A stretch of DNA of 37,036 nt from UBA8904 sp035448625 (GTDB lineage: Bacteria > Desulfobacterota > Syntrophia > Syntrophales > Smithellaceae), in NCBI GenBank assembly GCA_035448625.1, contig DAOTJI010000020.1, positions 1-37,036 of the forward strand, written 5' to 3'. The notes under the pieces are model-generated. The model was not told where the DNA came from and did not search any database. It saw nothing but the letters and a program-made list of their open reading frames with translations. The translations under genes were made by a program, and so were the position numbers. Below are positions 24,338 to 32,340 of this stretch, piece after piece. How positions within the stretch are numbered: the first letter of the stretch is position 1; the number at the start of each line of letters is the position of its first letter.

Positions 24338-24466
24338 CCCATCGCGGCCTGCGGTCTGCTTGTCCATTGCCGCCCCGGGTAGCCCTCTTCGGTCCTCCCT
24401 GAATTTTGTTTGAGACAGGCGGACGAACGACATGGCCGTCCACGGCTCTCAGGCCAAGGAGCTTTT

Positions 24467-24994
24467 TTACACTACCGGCAGCTCCGCCTTTTTTTCCTGC
24501 CGGGCCTGTTCGTCGAGGATGACGGACAGTGCCATGCGGGCCGCCTTGCCCACGAGCGTGGAGCAGCCTTCCGGCATCCCCGCGGCCAGCGCCGCCTTCA
24601 TGTCTTCCATGTCGTAGAGGTTGAAAAAGCGGCCGAACTGCATCACCTGAAGATCATGGCACCGGCAGGCGGAGAATTCCTTTACAAACTGTTCATGGAA
24701 TTTTTTGGCGAGCCTGAGCGCTCTGATCTGTTTGCCCATCCGTCCCAGATCTTCCTTCTTCCGGCCGAAAAAGTAGCTGATGGCCATCGTGCCGCCGGAA
24801 AGGGCGCCGCAGTGGCCGTCGCCGGAAAGTCCCACGCCGTCGGCAAAACCCGTGGCGGAGCGAACAACGTTTTCATCCTCCACGCCCAACACTTCGAAAA
24901 TGGCGGAAAGCGAGCATTGCGAGCAGTTGCCGCCTCGCAGTTCATACGCCTTTGCCCGTTTATAAACCTCTTCGAGCATTTCTTCTCTGTTCAT
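24467..24994 (-). CDS. C_GCAxxG_C_C family redox protein (second copy)
   Basis: A 175-residue protein with the Cys spacing of the C_GCAxxG_C_C family: GGNCSQCSLSAIFEVLG, GHCGALSGGTMAISYFFG, ACRCHDLQ and EGCSTLVGKAARMALSVIL. It has an extra Cys in the first and third blocks. The family is thought to act in redox or metal chemistry but has no settled function. The start at 24994 (GGAAGG 7 bases upstream) is preferred over a TTG at 25009. It is the last gene of a five-gene minus-strand operon whose first gene encodes a member of the same family. Confidence 0.85.
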   Translation of the reverse strand: MNREEMLEEVYKRAKAYELRGGNCSQCSLSAIFEVLGVEDENVVRSATGFADGVGLSGDGHCGALSGGTMAISYFFGRKKEDLGRMGKQIRALRLAKKFHEQFVKEFSACRCHDLQVMQFGRFFNLYDMEDMKAALAAGMPEGCSTLVGKAARMALSVILDEQARQEKKAELPVV

Positions 24995-25012
24995 TTCGTT
25001 GCCTTCCAATGT

Positions 25013-26188
25013 TTATTTCCTTGCCCTCTCCAGAATTTCAGCGATGCCCAGCACCTCCAGGCGTTCCTCCAGGTGTTCCATCTTCACCGCATCGGAGAGC
25101 ATCTTTGCGCAGTTGGGGCAGGCGACCGCCAGAATCGAAGCACCCGTCTGGACCGCTTCGCGCACGCGCACGCGGCTGGCGCTGTCTTCGGCCGTGCCCA
25201 GAATGTCCGTAAAGAAGTTTCCCCCGCCTCCGCCGCAGCAGAACGAATCAGGGCCGCTGCGGTGCATTTCAACGAATTCGGCTTTGGGAATGGCCTTCAG
25301 AATTTCCCTCGGCGCCTGATAGATGGACTGATGCCTTCCTAAGTAGCAGGGGTCGTGGTAGGTAATTTTTACCGGATACGCTTTGAGTTTGATTTTTTTC
25401 TTCCGGATCAGTTCGGCCAGAACCTCGGTAAAGTGCCGGACCTGAAATCTTCCACCGAGGCCCGGGTAGTCTTTTTTGAAGGTATTGAGCGCGTGCGGAT
25501 CGAGCGTGATGATTTCTTTCACGCCCTTTGCCTTGAATTTTTCAATGTTGGTTTGGGCCAACTGGGCAAACAGTCCCATCTCTCCAAGGGCCCTCACGTC
25601 GTTGCCGTCGCATCCTTCCTCGCCGCCGAGTATGCCGACCGACAGGCCCGCGTCCACCAGTATTTTCCCCACGCTTTTGGCCATGCGCTTTCCGACTTCA
25701 TCGTAGGAGCCGACGCAGCCCGCGTAGAAGAGGTATTTCTGATTGGTGTAGGGTTTCAGCCCCGTGCCTTTCGCCCAGTCGCCGCGTTCGGACTGCGGAA
25801 GCTTGTAGGGATTGCCGCTTACGGCAACGGCCTTGAAATAGTCGCGCACGCCGGGCGGAATCCGGCCTTCGCCCACCAGTTCAGCGCGGGTTTCCTGAAA
25901 GATGTCCGGCAGGAAATCCTTGAACCGGGGAAACACGCACTGGTCCTTGCAGTTGTCGCAGGCGACGCAGGAAAACATGATCTCGGCAAAACGCGCGGAG
26001 GTTTCAATTTCGCCGGAAAGCCACGCGCGGGTGAGCCACATCCGGCCGCCCGGCGAGTAGGTATCCCAGCCGAAGGCCTTGTAGGAAGGGCAGTTGAAGT
26101 CGCTGTAGTCCGACGGAAACTTGCAGTAGCCGCAGCGGAAACAGCGATGGACGATATTTTCATGTTCGATGTGTCGGATGTAGGTCAT
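25013..26188 (-). CDS. CCG-domain iron-sulfur protein (GlcF/HdrD-like)
   Basis: A 391-residue protein. Two N-terminal cluster motifs: Cys16/19/22/33 (CFRCGYCKFP...NCP) and Cys74/77/80/84 (CVACDNCKDQCVF). Two CCG-type domains follow: the first is degenerate (GGEEGCDGNDVRALGE in place of CCG), the second canonical (DPCYLGR and FCCGGGGGNFF). Such proteins pass electrons between a flavoprotein and a quinone, ETF or thiol/disulfide partner, as in glycolate or lactate oxidases and heterodisulfide reductases. It overlaps the FAD oxidase gene by four bases (ATGA), so they are made together. Its electron partner cannot be read from sequence. Confidence 0.88.
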   Translation of the reverse strand: MTYIRHIEHENIVHRCFRCGYCKFPSDYSDFNCPSYKAFGWDTYSPGGRMWLTRAWLSGEIETSARFAEIMFSCVACDNCKDQCVFPRFKDFLPDIFQETRAELVGEGRIPPGVRDYFKAVAVSGNPYKLPQSERGDWAKGTGLKPYTNQKYLFYAGCVGSYDEVGKRMAKSVGKILVDAGLSVGILGGEEGCDGNDVRALGEMGLFAQLAQTNIEKFKAKGVKEIITLDPHALNTFKKDYPGLGGRFQVRHFTEVLAELIRKKKIKLKAYPVKITYHDPCYLGRHQSIYQAPREILKAIPKAEFVEMHRSGPDSFCCGGGGGNFFTDILGTAEDSASRVRVREAVQTGASILAVACPNCAKMLSDAVKMEHLEERLEVLGIAEILERARK

Positions 26189-27567
26189 GCGTTCACCTCC
26201 CAGTTGCCGGGGTTCATGATCCCCTGCGGATCGAGGTTTTTCTTGATCATCAAGAGAAGCCGGCGCGCGTTGGGCTCCATTTTCTCAAGCAGCATCTTCT
26301 GCTCCTTGAAATTGGGCTTCCAGGGAATGCCGCCCATGCCCAGCGCGAAAGCAGTTGCCTCGTCCAGCGCCTTTTCCACGCGGTCCATCATCGCCGGATC
26401 GTTGCGGTTGAAGGCGAAAGAAATGCTGTACATCATCGAGTGCCCGCCGGAAATGAGCCTGGCCGTGCTGGCGTAGAGAACATTGTATTTGGCGGCCAGC
26501 TCCACCACCTTGGCGGCGTATTGCGGGAAGTGTTCAATCGGCGCAATGGGCCCCGAGTATTCAAAACCGCCGCCTTTGGGCACGTCGGCGAAATCGGCGA
26601 TGTTGCGGCCCGGCATTTCCAGGAGCATGGGCTTCATGTACTGAATCGACATGAAGCCTCCATCCTTGGAATCCATGTATTCCTGGAGGCAGTCCCAGAC
26701 CATCTTCCGTTTGAATTCGACTTCTTCCTCCGTATCGCCCGTGAAGAAAATCGTGATGTGGTAGTTCCCCAGAAACATGAGCGGCTTGGGCTGGAACCAG
26801 ACATTGATGTCTTCGAGCATTTCCAGGTGCGTGAGCTTGTAGAGGATGTGCGGAATCAGATCGAGGCGGTCCGTGACGAAGAGTTCCGCGTCGCGGATTT
26901 TTTTGTTGGGATAAAGCTTGAGGCCGACCTTCGTGATGACGCCCGTGCAGCCGAGCCAGCCCAGGAAGAGCCCCGACAGATCGGGGAGCGTCGGCCCCTT
27001 GGAAATCCAGTAGGGCCCGATCGACGGAGAGCCGATCCGGCAGATCTCGCCCGTGGGCAGGACCACTTCCAGCCCCGTGACCATGTCGGAGTTGAAACCG
27101 TACTGGTTGGTGAGCCTTCCCTGACCGTGCAGGGAGACGTTGGCTGCGATGGTGGTGGTCGAAGGGGCGTCGGGAATGCTGTGCCGCAGCGTCGGATGGT
27201 TTTTCTGCAGATACGCCTTGAGCGCGCCCTGGGACGTTCCGCCTTCGACGACCACGTAGCGCGCCATGGGATTTACTTCCAGGATCTTGTTCATCCGCTT
27301 CATGTCCAAAACGATGCCTCCTTTGAGCGGAATCACGAGTCCCGCGAGCGACATGCCGTTCCCCATCGGAACGATAGGAATCTTTTCGCGGTTGGCCAGT
27401 TGAACGATTTTCTGGACTTCTTCCGCGGTTTTCGGCGCAACCACGAAGTCGGGCTTGTGCGGCGCGAGAACCCCGGGATCGCGCGAATAAAACCAGAGCT
27501 CTTCCGGAGCATCGGAGACGCCCCGCTCGCCGACAATATCCACGAGGGCTTTTCGAATATCGCTCAT
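26185..27567 (-). CDS. GlcD-like FAD-binding oxidoreductase
   Basis: A 460-residue flavoprotein of the D-2-hydroxyacid dehydrogenase / glycolate oxidase GlcD group. The PCMH FAD domain fills the first ~230 residues (PDFVVAPKTAEEVQKIVQLA, PMGNGMSLAG, EGGTSQGALKAYL, TTIAANVSLHGQGRLTNQYG) and the FAD-oxidase C-terminal domain the rest, ending ILDPQG-like (NLDPQGIMNPGNW). The start at 27567 (MSDIRKALVD) follows GGGAGG and overlaps the preceding stop by four bases; an open frame extending further upstream is the other gene in a different phase. Flanked on both sides by CCG-domain Fe-S genes, it probably forms a membrane-associated or soluble complex oxidising an organic acid or a related carbon acid. 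The substrate is unknown. Confidence 0.9.
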   Translation of the reverse strand: MSDIRKALVDIVGERGVSDAPEELWFYSRDPGVLAPHKPDFVVAPKTAEEVQKIVQLANREKIPIVPMGNGMSLAGLVIPLKGGIVLDMKRMNKILEVNPMARYVVVEGGTSQGALKAYLQKNHPTLRHSIPDAPSTTTIAANVSLHGQGRLTNQYGFNSDMVTGLEVVLPTGEICRIGSPSIGPYWISKGPTLPDLSGLFLGWLGCTGVITKVGLKLYPNKKIRDAELFVTDRLDLIPHILYKLTHLEMLEDINVWFQPKPLMFLGNYHITIFFTGDTEEEVEFKRKMVWDCLQEYMDSKDGGFMSIQYMKPMLLEMPGRNIADFADVPKGGGFEYSGPIAPIEHFPQYAAKVVELAAKYNVLYASTARLISGGHSMMYSISFAFNRNDPAMMDRVEKALDEATAFALGMGGIPWKPNFKEQKMLLEKMEPNARRLLLMIKKNLDPQGIMNPGNWEVNA

Positions 27568-28598
27568 GAGGCAGCCTCCCTTTCTTTTTCGCCGATGGCC
27601 ATCTTGCACAGATCGATGATGTGCACCGGCTTCAAACCGCGCTTGGCGACTTTTTCCGACAAAGAGGTCTGGCAGGCCGGGCAGTTGAAAACGCAGTATT
27701 CGGCGCCCGAGGCCAGCATGTCGTCGATGTTGCGCTTCTGGACGTCGTCCGCGAGCTTGTAGCCGGAAACGGAGCGAAGAATTTCCGCGCAGCACAGTGC
27801 GTTTTCGTCCTGATACTTCCGTTTGGGCGCTTTCACGCCGATGAGCTTGAAGATTTTTTTCACCACCGGCAGCTTGTCCGGAATGAGCCGGTTGGAGCAG
27901 GAACGCTGGTATGCTACGGTGATGCCCAGCGGTTTAATTTTGTCTTTGAGTTCCTGCATACGCTGCCAAACAAAATCCAGATAGTAAACCGGCTTGAAGG
28001 GCACCTCCATGCCGTAGGCGGAGGCCATCGAGGTCAGCGTGCCGTAGCATTCGTCATGCATGCAGATGACTTCTTTGACGCCCAGCTTGCGGTAGTTTTC
28101 GATGACGACGGGGAGCCGCTCCTTGATGACCGACATGCGGGCGAAGTGAGAATGAACCGCCGGGCACATGAATTCCGCGCCGAACACGCCCGCCGAGGCG
28201 ACGTCCTTAAAGATCTCTCCCGTGCCCAACTGCCCCAGTTCGGGGAGATAGCAGCAGGAAAGCGCCGTATCCTTTACGTTGCCCACCAGGTACTTGCCCT
28301 GCATCTGCGTCATGTTTTTCCACTGCGTCGTGATGGGGCGCGGCGCGGTGAACATGCCTTTTTCCTCACGCTTTTCCGAGATGAGGTAAAAGGGGTGGTT
28401 GCCCCGCGTGCAGTATTCCTCGCAGGCGTAGCAGGTGACGCATTCGGTCAGCACGCGGGAATCCTTTCCCTTCATGACTTTCATCATTTCCCCGTGCGCT
28501 TCCTTGTGCCCGCTAAACGTCATGTACTGGCATTTGAGCAGGCAGTCGGCCGAGCGGCAGCTTGCGCAAACCTTCTGATCGAATTTCAGTTGAACCAT
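27564..28598 (-). CDS. CCG-domain iron-sulfur protein
   Basis: A 344-residue protein. N-terminal cluster motifs CASCRSADCLLKC (Cys11/14/19/23) and CVTCYACEEYC, then CCG-type segments: LSCCYLPELG, HDECYGTLTS, RSCSNRL, ALCCAEILRS and NCPACQTSLSEK. The Gly of the usual CCG triplet is replaced (CCY, CCA), so it is a divergent member. The start at 28598 has GGGAGGT 5 bases upstream; the frame runs further up but lacks family homology there. It overlaps the FAD oxidase gene (ATGA). Role inferred: electron carrier of the flavoprotein complex. Confidence 0.85.
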   Translation of the reverse strand: MVQLKFDQKVCASCRSADCLLKCQYMTFSGHKEAHGEMMKVMKGKDSRVLTECVTCYACEEYCTRGNHPFYLISEKREEKGMFTAPRPITTQWKNMTQMQGKYLVGNVKDTALSCCYLPELGQLGTGEIFKDVASAGVFGAEFMCPAVHSHFARMSVIKERLPVVIENYRKLGVKEVICMHDECYGTLTSMASAYGMEVPFKPVYYLDFVWQRMQELKDKIKPLGITVAYQRSCSNRLIPDKLPVVKKIFKLIGVKAPKRKYQDENALCCAEILRSVSGYKLADDVQKRNIDDMLASGAEYCVFNCPACQTSLSEKVAKRGLKPVHIIDLCKMAIGEKEREAAS

Positions 28599-28677
28599 GA
28601 AGCACCTCCCTCGTTTGATGATGGGATCCATAAAACCCGATTTGACGTCCGTACCCATCAGGCGGGGATTGGACGAT

Positions 28678-29304
28678 TTACCTGGCCATGCTTTCCAGTA
28701 TAATTTCCGCGGCAATCCTGGCGCCGATGCCCGGCGCGATCACGCACTGTTTTCGGGCGCCGCTGGCGTTGAACGCCTTGAGATTTTCCATGCTGCTCAT
28801 GGGATCATAGTATTTTCCCAGCAGTTTTTTTTGGATATCCGGGCAGTAAAGGCTTCCGAATGCCGATTCAAACCGGTTGATGAACATCCGAGCATACAGG
28901 TATGCGCCGGCGTCGTCATGTTTGGTGATGTCGGGAGGGGAGAAAAATAGCCCCAGTGCAATGAGCCCTCCGGCTACCGGTCCGCAGATTCCTCCCGACA
29001 TGGCCAGGCCGGGAAACGGTCCCAATCCCCGGACGATGTCCAGGCTGCCCAGACTGAACTCTTCGAACAGGGCCGTGGCGCTGCTCTTGGCGCAGTTGCG
29101 CATCAGGTAACAGTAATCTTCCGCCCGGCGCTGCACGCGATCCAGAATCACTTCCTTTTCGCGCAGCATTTTTTCACGATCCAGCGTTTTGGATGGAATG
29201 CCGTTTTGCACCAGCCGGTTGAAGCTTGCTTCAATATCGGTGATCGGCCACTGGCGATCGATCAACTCTTCCTGTCGTTTTCGGATGGAATCAGAACCGG
29301 GCAT
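28678..29304 (-). CDS. C_GCAxxG_C_C family redox protein (first copy)
   Basis: A 208-residue protein with a ~50-residue N-terminal extension and the family cysteines: NCAKSSATALFEEF, GGICGPVAGGLIALGL, LYCPDIQ and KQCVIAPGIGARIAAEIIL. It is the first gene of the five-gene operon, 79 bases before the first CCG gene. GAGGAG stands 7 bases before the ATG. It differs clearly from the second copy (24467-24994), so this is not a recent duplication. Confidence 0.85.
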   Translation of the reverse strand: MPGSDSIRKRQEELIDRQWPITDIEASFNRLVQNGIPSKTLDREKMLREKEVILDRVQRRAEDYCYLMRNCAKSSATALFEEFSLGSLDIVRGLGPFPGLAMSGGICGPVAGGLIALGLFFSPPDITKHDDAGAYLYARMFINRFESAFGSLYCPDIQKKLLGKYYDPMSSMENLKAFNASGARKQCVIAPGIGARIAAEIILESMAR

Positions 29305-29596
29305 GGTTGGTTCTCCTCTTCATTCGTCGCTTTTTGAGTGACGGCTTTGTCTTTCGCGTTGAGATTATGCCCTCTTGTAAACCGGTTGAGCGGAAACATA
29401 GCATATTTTCTTTCCAAAGAGCCAGTTTAAAATTTGGATAATTTTTAAAGCAGGAATTTTTCCGGCGCAGTCGGCTTTGGGGCGACCTGTGATCGAGTCA
29501 GGAGGCCTGCCGTGCTCCGGAAGCGTGTTTGGCATCGATTATTATGAGAAACAGGCAGAACCGGAAGGTTGCATTTCCTGAGGAGGCCTTCCGGTT
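29305..29596 (-). other. Spacer upstream of the redox operon, with an inverted repeat
   Basis: This ~290-base stretch separates the flavin reductase-like gene from the redox operon. AACCGGAAGG (29559-29568) and CCTTCCGGTT (29587-29596) form a 10-base inverted repeat with an 18-base loop, overlapping the stop codon of the flavin reductase-like gene; no T-run follows. The part near 29,400-29,460 is AT-rich and is the likely operon promoter region, but no box pair fits well. No gene is seen here. Confidence 0.45.
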
Positions 29597-30074
29597 ACGC
29601 CGACCCGCGATAAACGCCTTCGTAATCGAGCGTGGAGAGCGCTTTCGTTTTTCCGGGATTTTTCATTCCACCCGCGGCAATGGCGCCGATAAAGAGCCTG
29701 TGGTCGCCCGCATCAATGGTGTATTCCAGCAGGCAGTCCAGATAGCCGATACACTTATCCAGAACTGGCAGTCCATGCGGAGACAGGGAATGCCCTGCCT
29801 CGTTGAATTTCTTTTTCCATTCGGCGATTTTAAAATTTTTAATCGTGTGGGCGAGATCTTTGGGCAGGACATTGACGCAGAATTTCTTCGTCTCCAGTAT
29901 TTGCGCGTGCGACAGACGATTTTTCCGGATGGCCAGCGCCAGACGCGGCGGCTCGTGCGAACACTGGGTCAGCCAGGAGGCGATCATGCCGTTGGGCCCC
30001 TCGTCGGTTGAAATGGTGACGAGATAGATTCCGTAGGTAAACCGGTCGAACACGTCCTGCCATACCTTTTCCAT
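29595..30074 (-). CDS. Flavin reductase-like FMN-binding protein
   Basis: A 159-residue split-barrel FMN protein of the flavin-reductase-like/flavoredoxin group: YGIYLVTISTDEGPNGMIASWLTQCSHEPP, LAIRKNRLSHAQILETKKFCVNVLP and HRLFIGAI are the usual strands and flavin contacts. It would bind FMN and pass electrons from NAD(P)H or a small carrier; no NAD domain is present. AAAGGAGAG precedes the ATG. It lies 21 bases downstream of the cytochrome gene on the same strand. Confidence 0.85.
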   Translation of the reverse strand: MEKVWQDVFDRFTYGIYLVTISTDEGPNGMIASWLTQCSHEPPRLALAIRKNRLSHAQILETKKFCVNVLPKDLAHTIKNFKIAEWKKKFNEAGHSLSPHGLPVLDKCIGYLDCLLEYTIDAGDHRLFIGAIAAGGMKNPGKTKALSTLDYEGVYRGSA

Positions 30075-30095
30075 CGGCTCTCCTTTTCATTTCGC

Positions 30096-30404
30096 TTATA
30101 AAGCGTGACAGGCGGAACAATCAAGCTTGATTTTGCCGCCCTGATGGGCCTGATGGATGCTTGCTGAAAATTTGGACGGTTCCTCCTTCAACGGATCCGG
30201 TTTGTGGCAGGTTAAACATCCGGATGCCTTGCCGACATCCGGATGTTTTGCCGGCAATATTTTTTCATAATCCTTGTGGCAGACGCCGCAGGCATTTTCC
30301 TTCAGCGGCGGTCCTCCGGCAAATGCAAGCGTCAGGCAGAAAACCATCAAAAGCACCGCCGTGCATCCGCCGACCCATAAACATTTATTTGATCTTTTCT
30401 TCAT
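30096..30404 (-). CDS. Small periplasmic tri-haem c-type cytochrome
   Basis: A 102-residue protein with a signal peptide (about 1-30, from MKKRSNKC) and three CxxCH haem motifs: CGVCH (39-43), CLTCH (63-67) and CSACH (96-100), ending two residues after the third. The layout resembles the tetrahaem domain of flavocytochrome c fumarate reductases but without the fourth motif. Extra His residues (54, 84, 87) could be sixth ligands. In-frame starts exist at 30404, 30425 and a TTG at 30431; 30404 gives a standard signal peptide. It follows the Tat flavoprotein gene and is its likely electron donor. Confidence 0.87.
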   Translation of the reverse strand: MKKRSNKCLWVGGCTAVLLMVFCLTLAFAGGPPLKENACGVCHKDYEKILPAKHPDVGKASGCLTCHKPDPLKEEPSKFSASIHQAHQGGKIKLDCSACHAL

Positions 30405-30464
30405 GGCCCTCAATCTCTTCACCATTTGCAAATTTCTTTTTCCTGAACCGCCGGGGGTGGCAAA

Positions 30465-30516
30465 CCGCCCATCGCTCGCTCGTGGGCGGATGTCCCTTTA
30501 TGTCGGGACATCCGCC
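30465..30516 (-). promoter_or_regulatory. Two mutually exclusive hairpins between flavoprotein and cytochrome genes
   Basis: Hairpin A pairs CCGCCCA (30465-30471) with TGGGCGG (30483-30489). Hairpin B pairs a 12-base arm at 30485-30496 (core GGATGTCCC) with 30505-30516 around an 8-base loop. They share 30485-30489, so only one can form. No T-run follows. The arrangement could set different levels of the flavoprotein and the downstream cytochrome, or stabilise the upstream mRNA end. Confidence 0.55.
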
Positions 30517-30527
30517 GGCAAAAGGGT

Positions 30528-32099
30528 TTAAGCTTTGGCTGTGTTTTTCCCGGCGACGCGTCCGAAAACAACGCAATCGGGAATGGCATTGCTGCCCAGA
30601 CGGTTGGAGCCGTGAACACCTCCGGCCACTTCGCCAGCCGCATAGAGTTTCGGAATGACGTCGCCGAAGACATCGATCACCTGCGCCTTATCGTTGATCC
30701 GCAGTCCGCCCATGCAGTGGTGAACCGCCGGCCACTGGGCGACCGCATAGAAGGGCCCTTTAACCATCGGTGTCATTGCCTTGGTGATTGGTTTGCCGAA
30801 TTCTGGATCTTTACCCTCGGCGATATAGCGGTTGTGCTTGTCGATGGTATCAACCAGCGCATCCGCGGGAATGCCGATTTTTTTGGCCAGTTCGGCAATG
30901 CTGTCAGCCACGGTCAGACGATTGTGCTTCAACCCCGCTTCAACCTCTTGCCGGGTTCCGCCGAATTTTTCCACCATCTCATCGCTGAAAATCGTATAGG
31001 TGGGTTTCCCCTGAGGCCCTAACGCGATCTGGGCGAAACTAACATGGTCGCGCCGCGCCAGCTCGCTGATGAAGCGTTTGCCCTGTTTGGTGACGTAAAC
31101 GATACCGTTGCCCGGTCCGTTGAAGGGATAAAGCGCCGGCGTGTCCAGAATGCCCGTATCCGGATCGGCATAGGGATAAAGCTGAATAAAGTTCATCTGT
31201 AAGGTATCCGCGCCGACGGCCTGGGCATAACGGATGATCTCGCCCGTGGCCCCCTTGTGATTGGTGCAGTTCCACTGGCCGGCCAGGTAGGGATAGTGAT
31301 CGGCGCGCATCTTTTCGTCGCGGCTGAATCCGCCGGAGGCCAAAATCAGGCCCTTGGCGACTTTAATGTTGTTTACCTTATTGCCCTTTTTGACTTCGAC
31401 GCCCAACACCGGGCTTTTGGGGTCCGCATCTTTCCTCCAAATCCAGGTCACCTGCGTGCCCAGACGGAATTTGGCGCCGTTTTTTTCCGCGATTCGCTTG
31501 AGGGCATTCACATAGACCGCGCCGGTGCCCGCCGCATGCGTCCGGTAAGCCGAATGGCCACCTGCTCGGACGACTGTTGGGCGGATCACTGCGCCACCGT
31601 CGTCAATCATCCAGTTGAGCGCTTCGGTGGCCCCTTCCGCCAGGACCTTCACCAGCGCCGGATTGCTAAAATAGTCGCCGCCCTTGAGGGTATCTTCAAT
31701 ATGCAACTGGACACTGTCTTTTCCCAGATTAAGCTTTTCCCGATAATGGAATTTATCGTCCCAAGACGCGTAAACACCGCCGTTAATGATGGAATTACCT
31801 CCATAGGTCGGCATTTTTTCCAGCACCACGACCTTTTTTGCGCCGTCAATTGTCGCCTGCGCGGCAGCGGCACATCCGGCAAATCCGGAACCGACAACCA
31901 CCACATCAAGGGTCTCGTCCCATTTTTTGGGTAAAGGGCGCACCACCGCTTCCGCCGTTCCCGGCAGTGCCATGTTGAGCGCCAGTCCGCCAGCGGTCAG
32001 AGCGCCCAGTGTCGCCGCTCCCTTCAGGAAAGAACGGCGATTTACACCTTTAACTTCTTCTTGCCGAGCATCTTTGATCTCCTGTTTTTCTGTGTTCAT
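30528..32099 (-). CDS. Tat-exported fumarate-reductase-like flavoprotein
   Basis: A 523-residue FAD enzyme of the flavocytochrome c/urocanate reductase family without its own haem domain. A Tat signal (NRRSFLKGAATLGALTAGG, Arg21-Arg22) sends it folded to the periplasm. FAD-binding VVVGSGFAGCAAAAQA and the end GEVAGGVHGSNRLGSNAI are intact. Active site: the acid Arg350 (ELARRDH), His460-His461 (VHHCMGG) and Arg500 are kept, but the His of fumarate reductases in IQxH is Tyr308 (IQLYPY), as reported for urocanate-type reductases. The substrate is thus probably an enoate other than fumarate. Start 32099 follows GGAGG by 5 bases; an in-frame ATG at 32276 is rejected. The cytochrome gene lies just downstream. 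Confidence 0.9.
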   Translation of the reverse strand: MNTEKQEIKDARQEEVKGVNRRSFLKGAATLGALTAGGLALNMALPGTAEAVVRPLPKKWDETLDVVVVGSGFAGCAAAAQATIDGAKKVVVLEKMPTYGGNSIINGGVYASWDDKFHYREKLNLGKDSVQLHIEDTLKGGDYFSNPALVKVLAEGATEALNWMIDDGGAVIRPTVVRAGGHSAYRTHAAGTGAVYVNALKRIAEKNGAKFRLGTQVTWIWRKDADPKSPVLGVEVKKGNKVNNIKVAKGLILASGGFSRDEKMRADHYPYLAGQWNCTNHKGATGEIIRYAQAVGADTLQMNFIQLYPYADPDTGILDTPALYPFNGPGNGIVYVTKQGKRFISELARRDHVSFAQIALGPQGKPTYTIFSDEMVEKFGGTRQEVEAGLKHNRLTVADSIAELAKKIGIPADALVDTIDKHNRYIAEGKDPEFGKPITKAMTPMVKGPFYAVAQWPAVHHCMGGLRINDKAQVIDVFGDVIPKLYAAGEVAGGVHGSNRLGSNAIPDCVVFGRVAGKNTAKA

Positions 32100-32312
32100 T
32101 GCAGCCTCCAAAGAAAAATTTTTATAGTTCTGACAAATCCCATCGGGGATTCGTCCCTTTTTCCAAAAAGCGGATACTTCGGGCATCCTGAAGATTTTAC
32201 GTTCAGCCTTGTTTTCCGGCTGGCCCTTTTGGTGTACCCGACAGATACCCATATGGACTGAAAAAGCATTTAACATTAAAAAGAATCAATAAGAAGTGGT
32301 ATTTAAAGGGTA

Positions 32313-32340
32313 AAAACGGGTATAAATATATACCCGTTTT
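32313..32340 (-). terminator. Terminator of the cytoplasmic flavoprotein gene
   Basis: A 12-base perfect stem (32313-32324 with 32329-32340, core ACGGGTATA) and a 4-base loop overlap the stop codon of the gene ending at 32339 and are followed by T residues on the minus strand. The exported paralogue downstream would then need its own promoter in 32100-32312, which holds no obvious one. Confidence 0.75.

Noticed and set aside
29400..29470. A sigma54 (-24/-12) promoter for the redox operon
   Set aside because: The nearest GG and GC pairs are spaced one base off the required distance and the flanking consensus is poor.
32143..32160. GGGA-TTCG-TCCC hairpin followed by T-run as a terminator
   Set aside because: It is oriented for the plus strand, where no gene is seen, and the stem is only 4 bp; it lies within the leader of a minus-strand gene.
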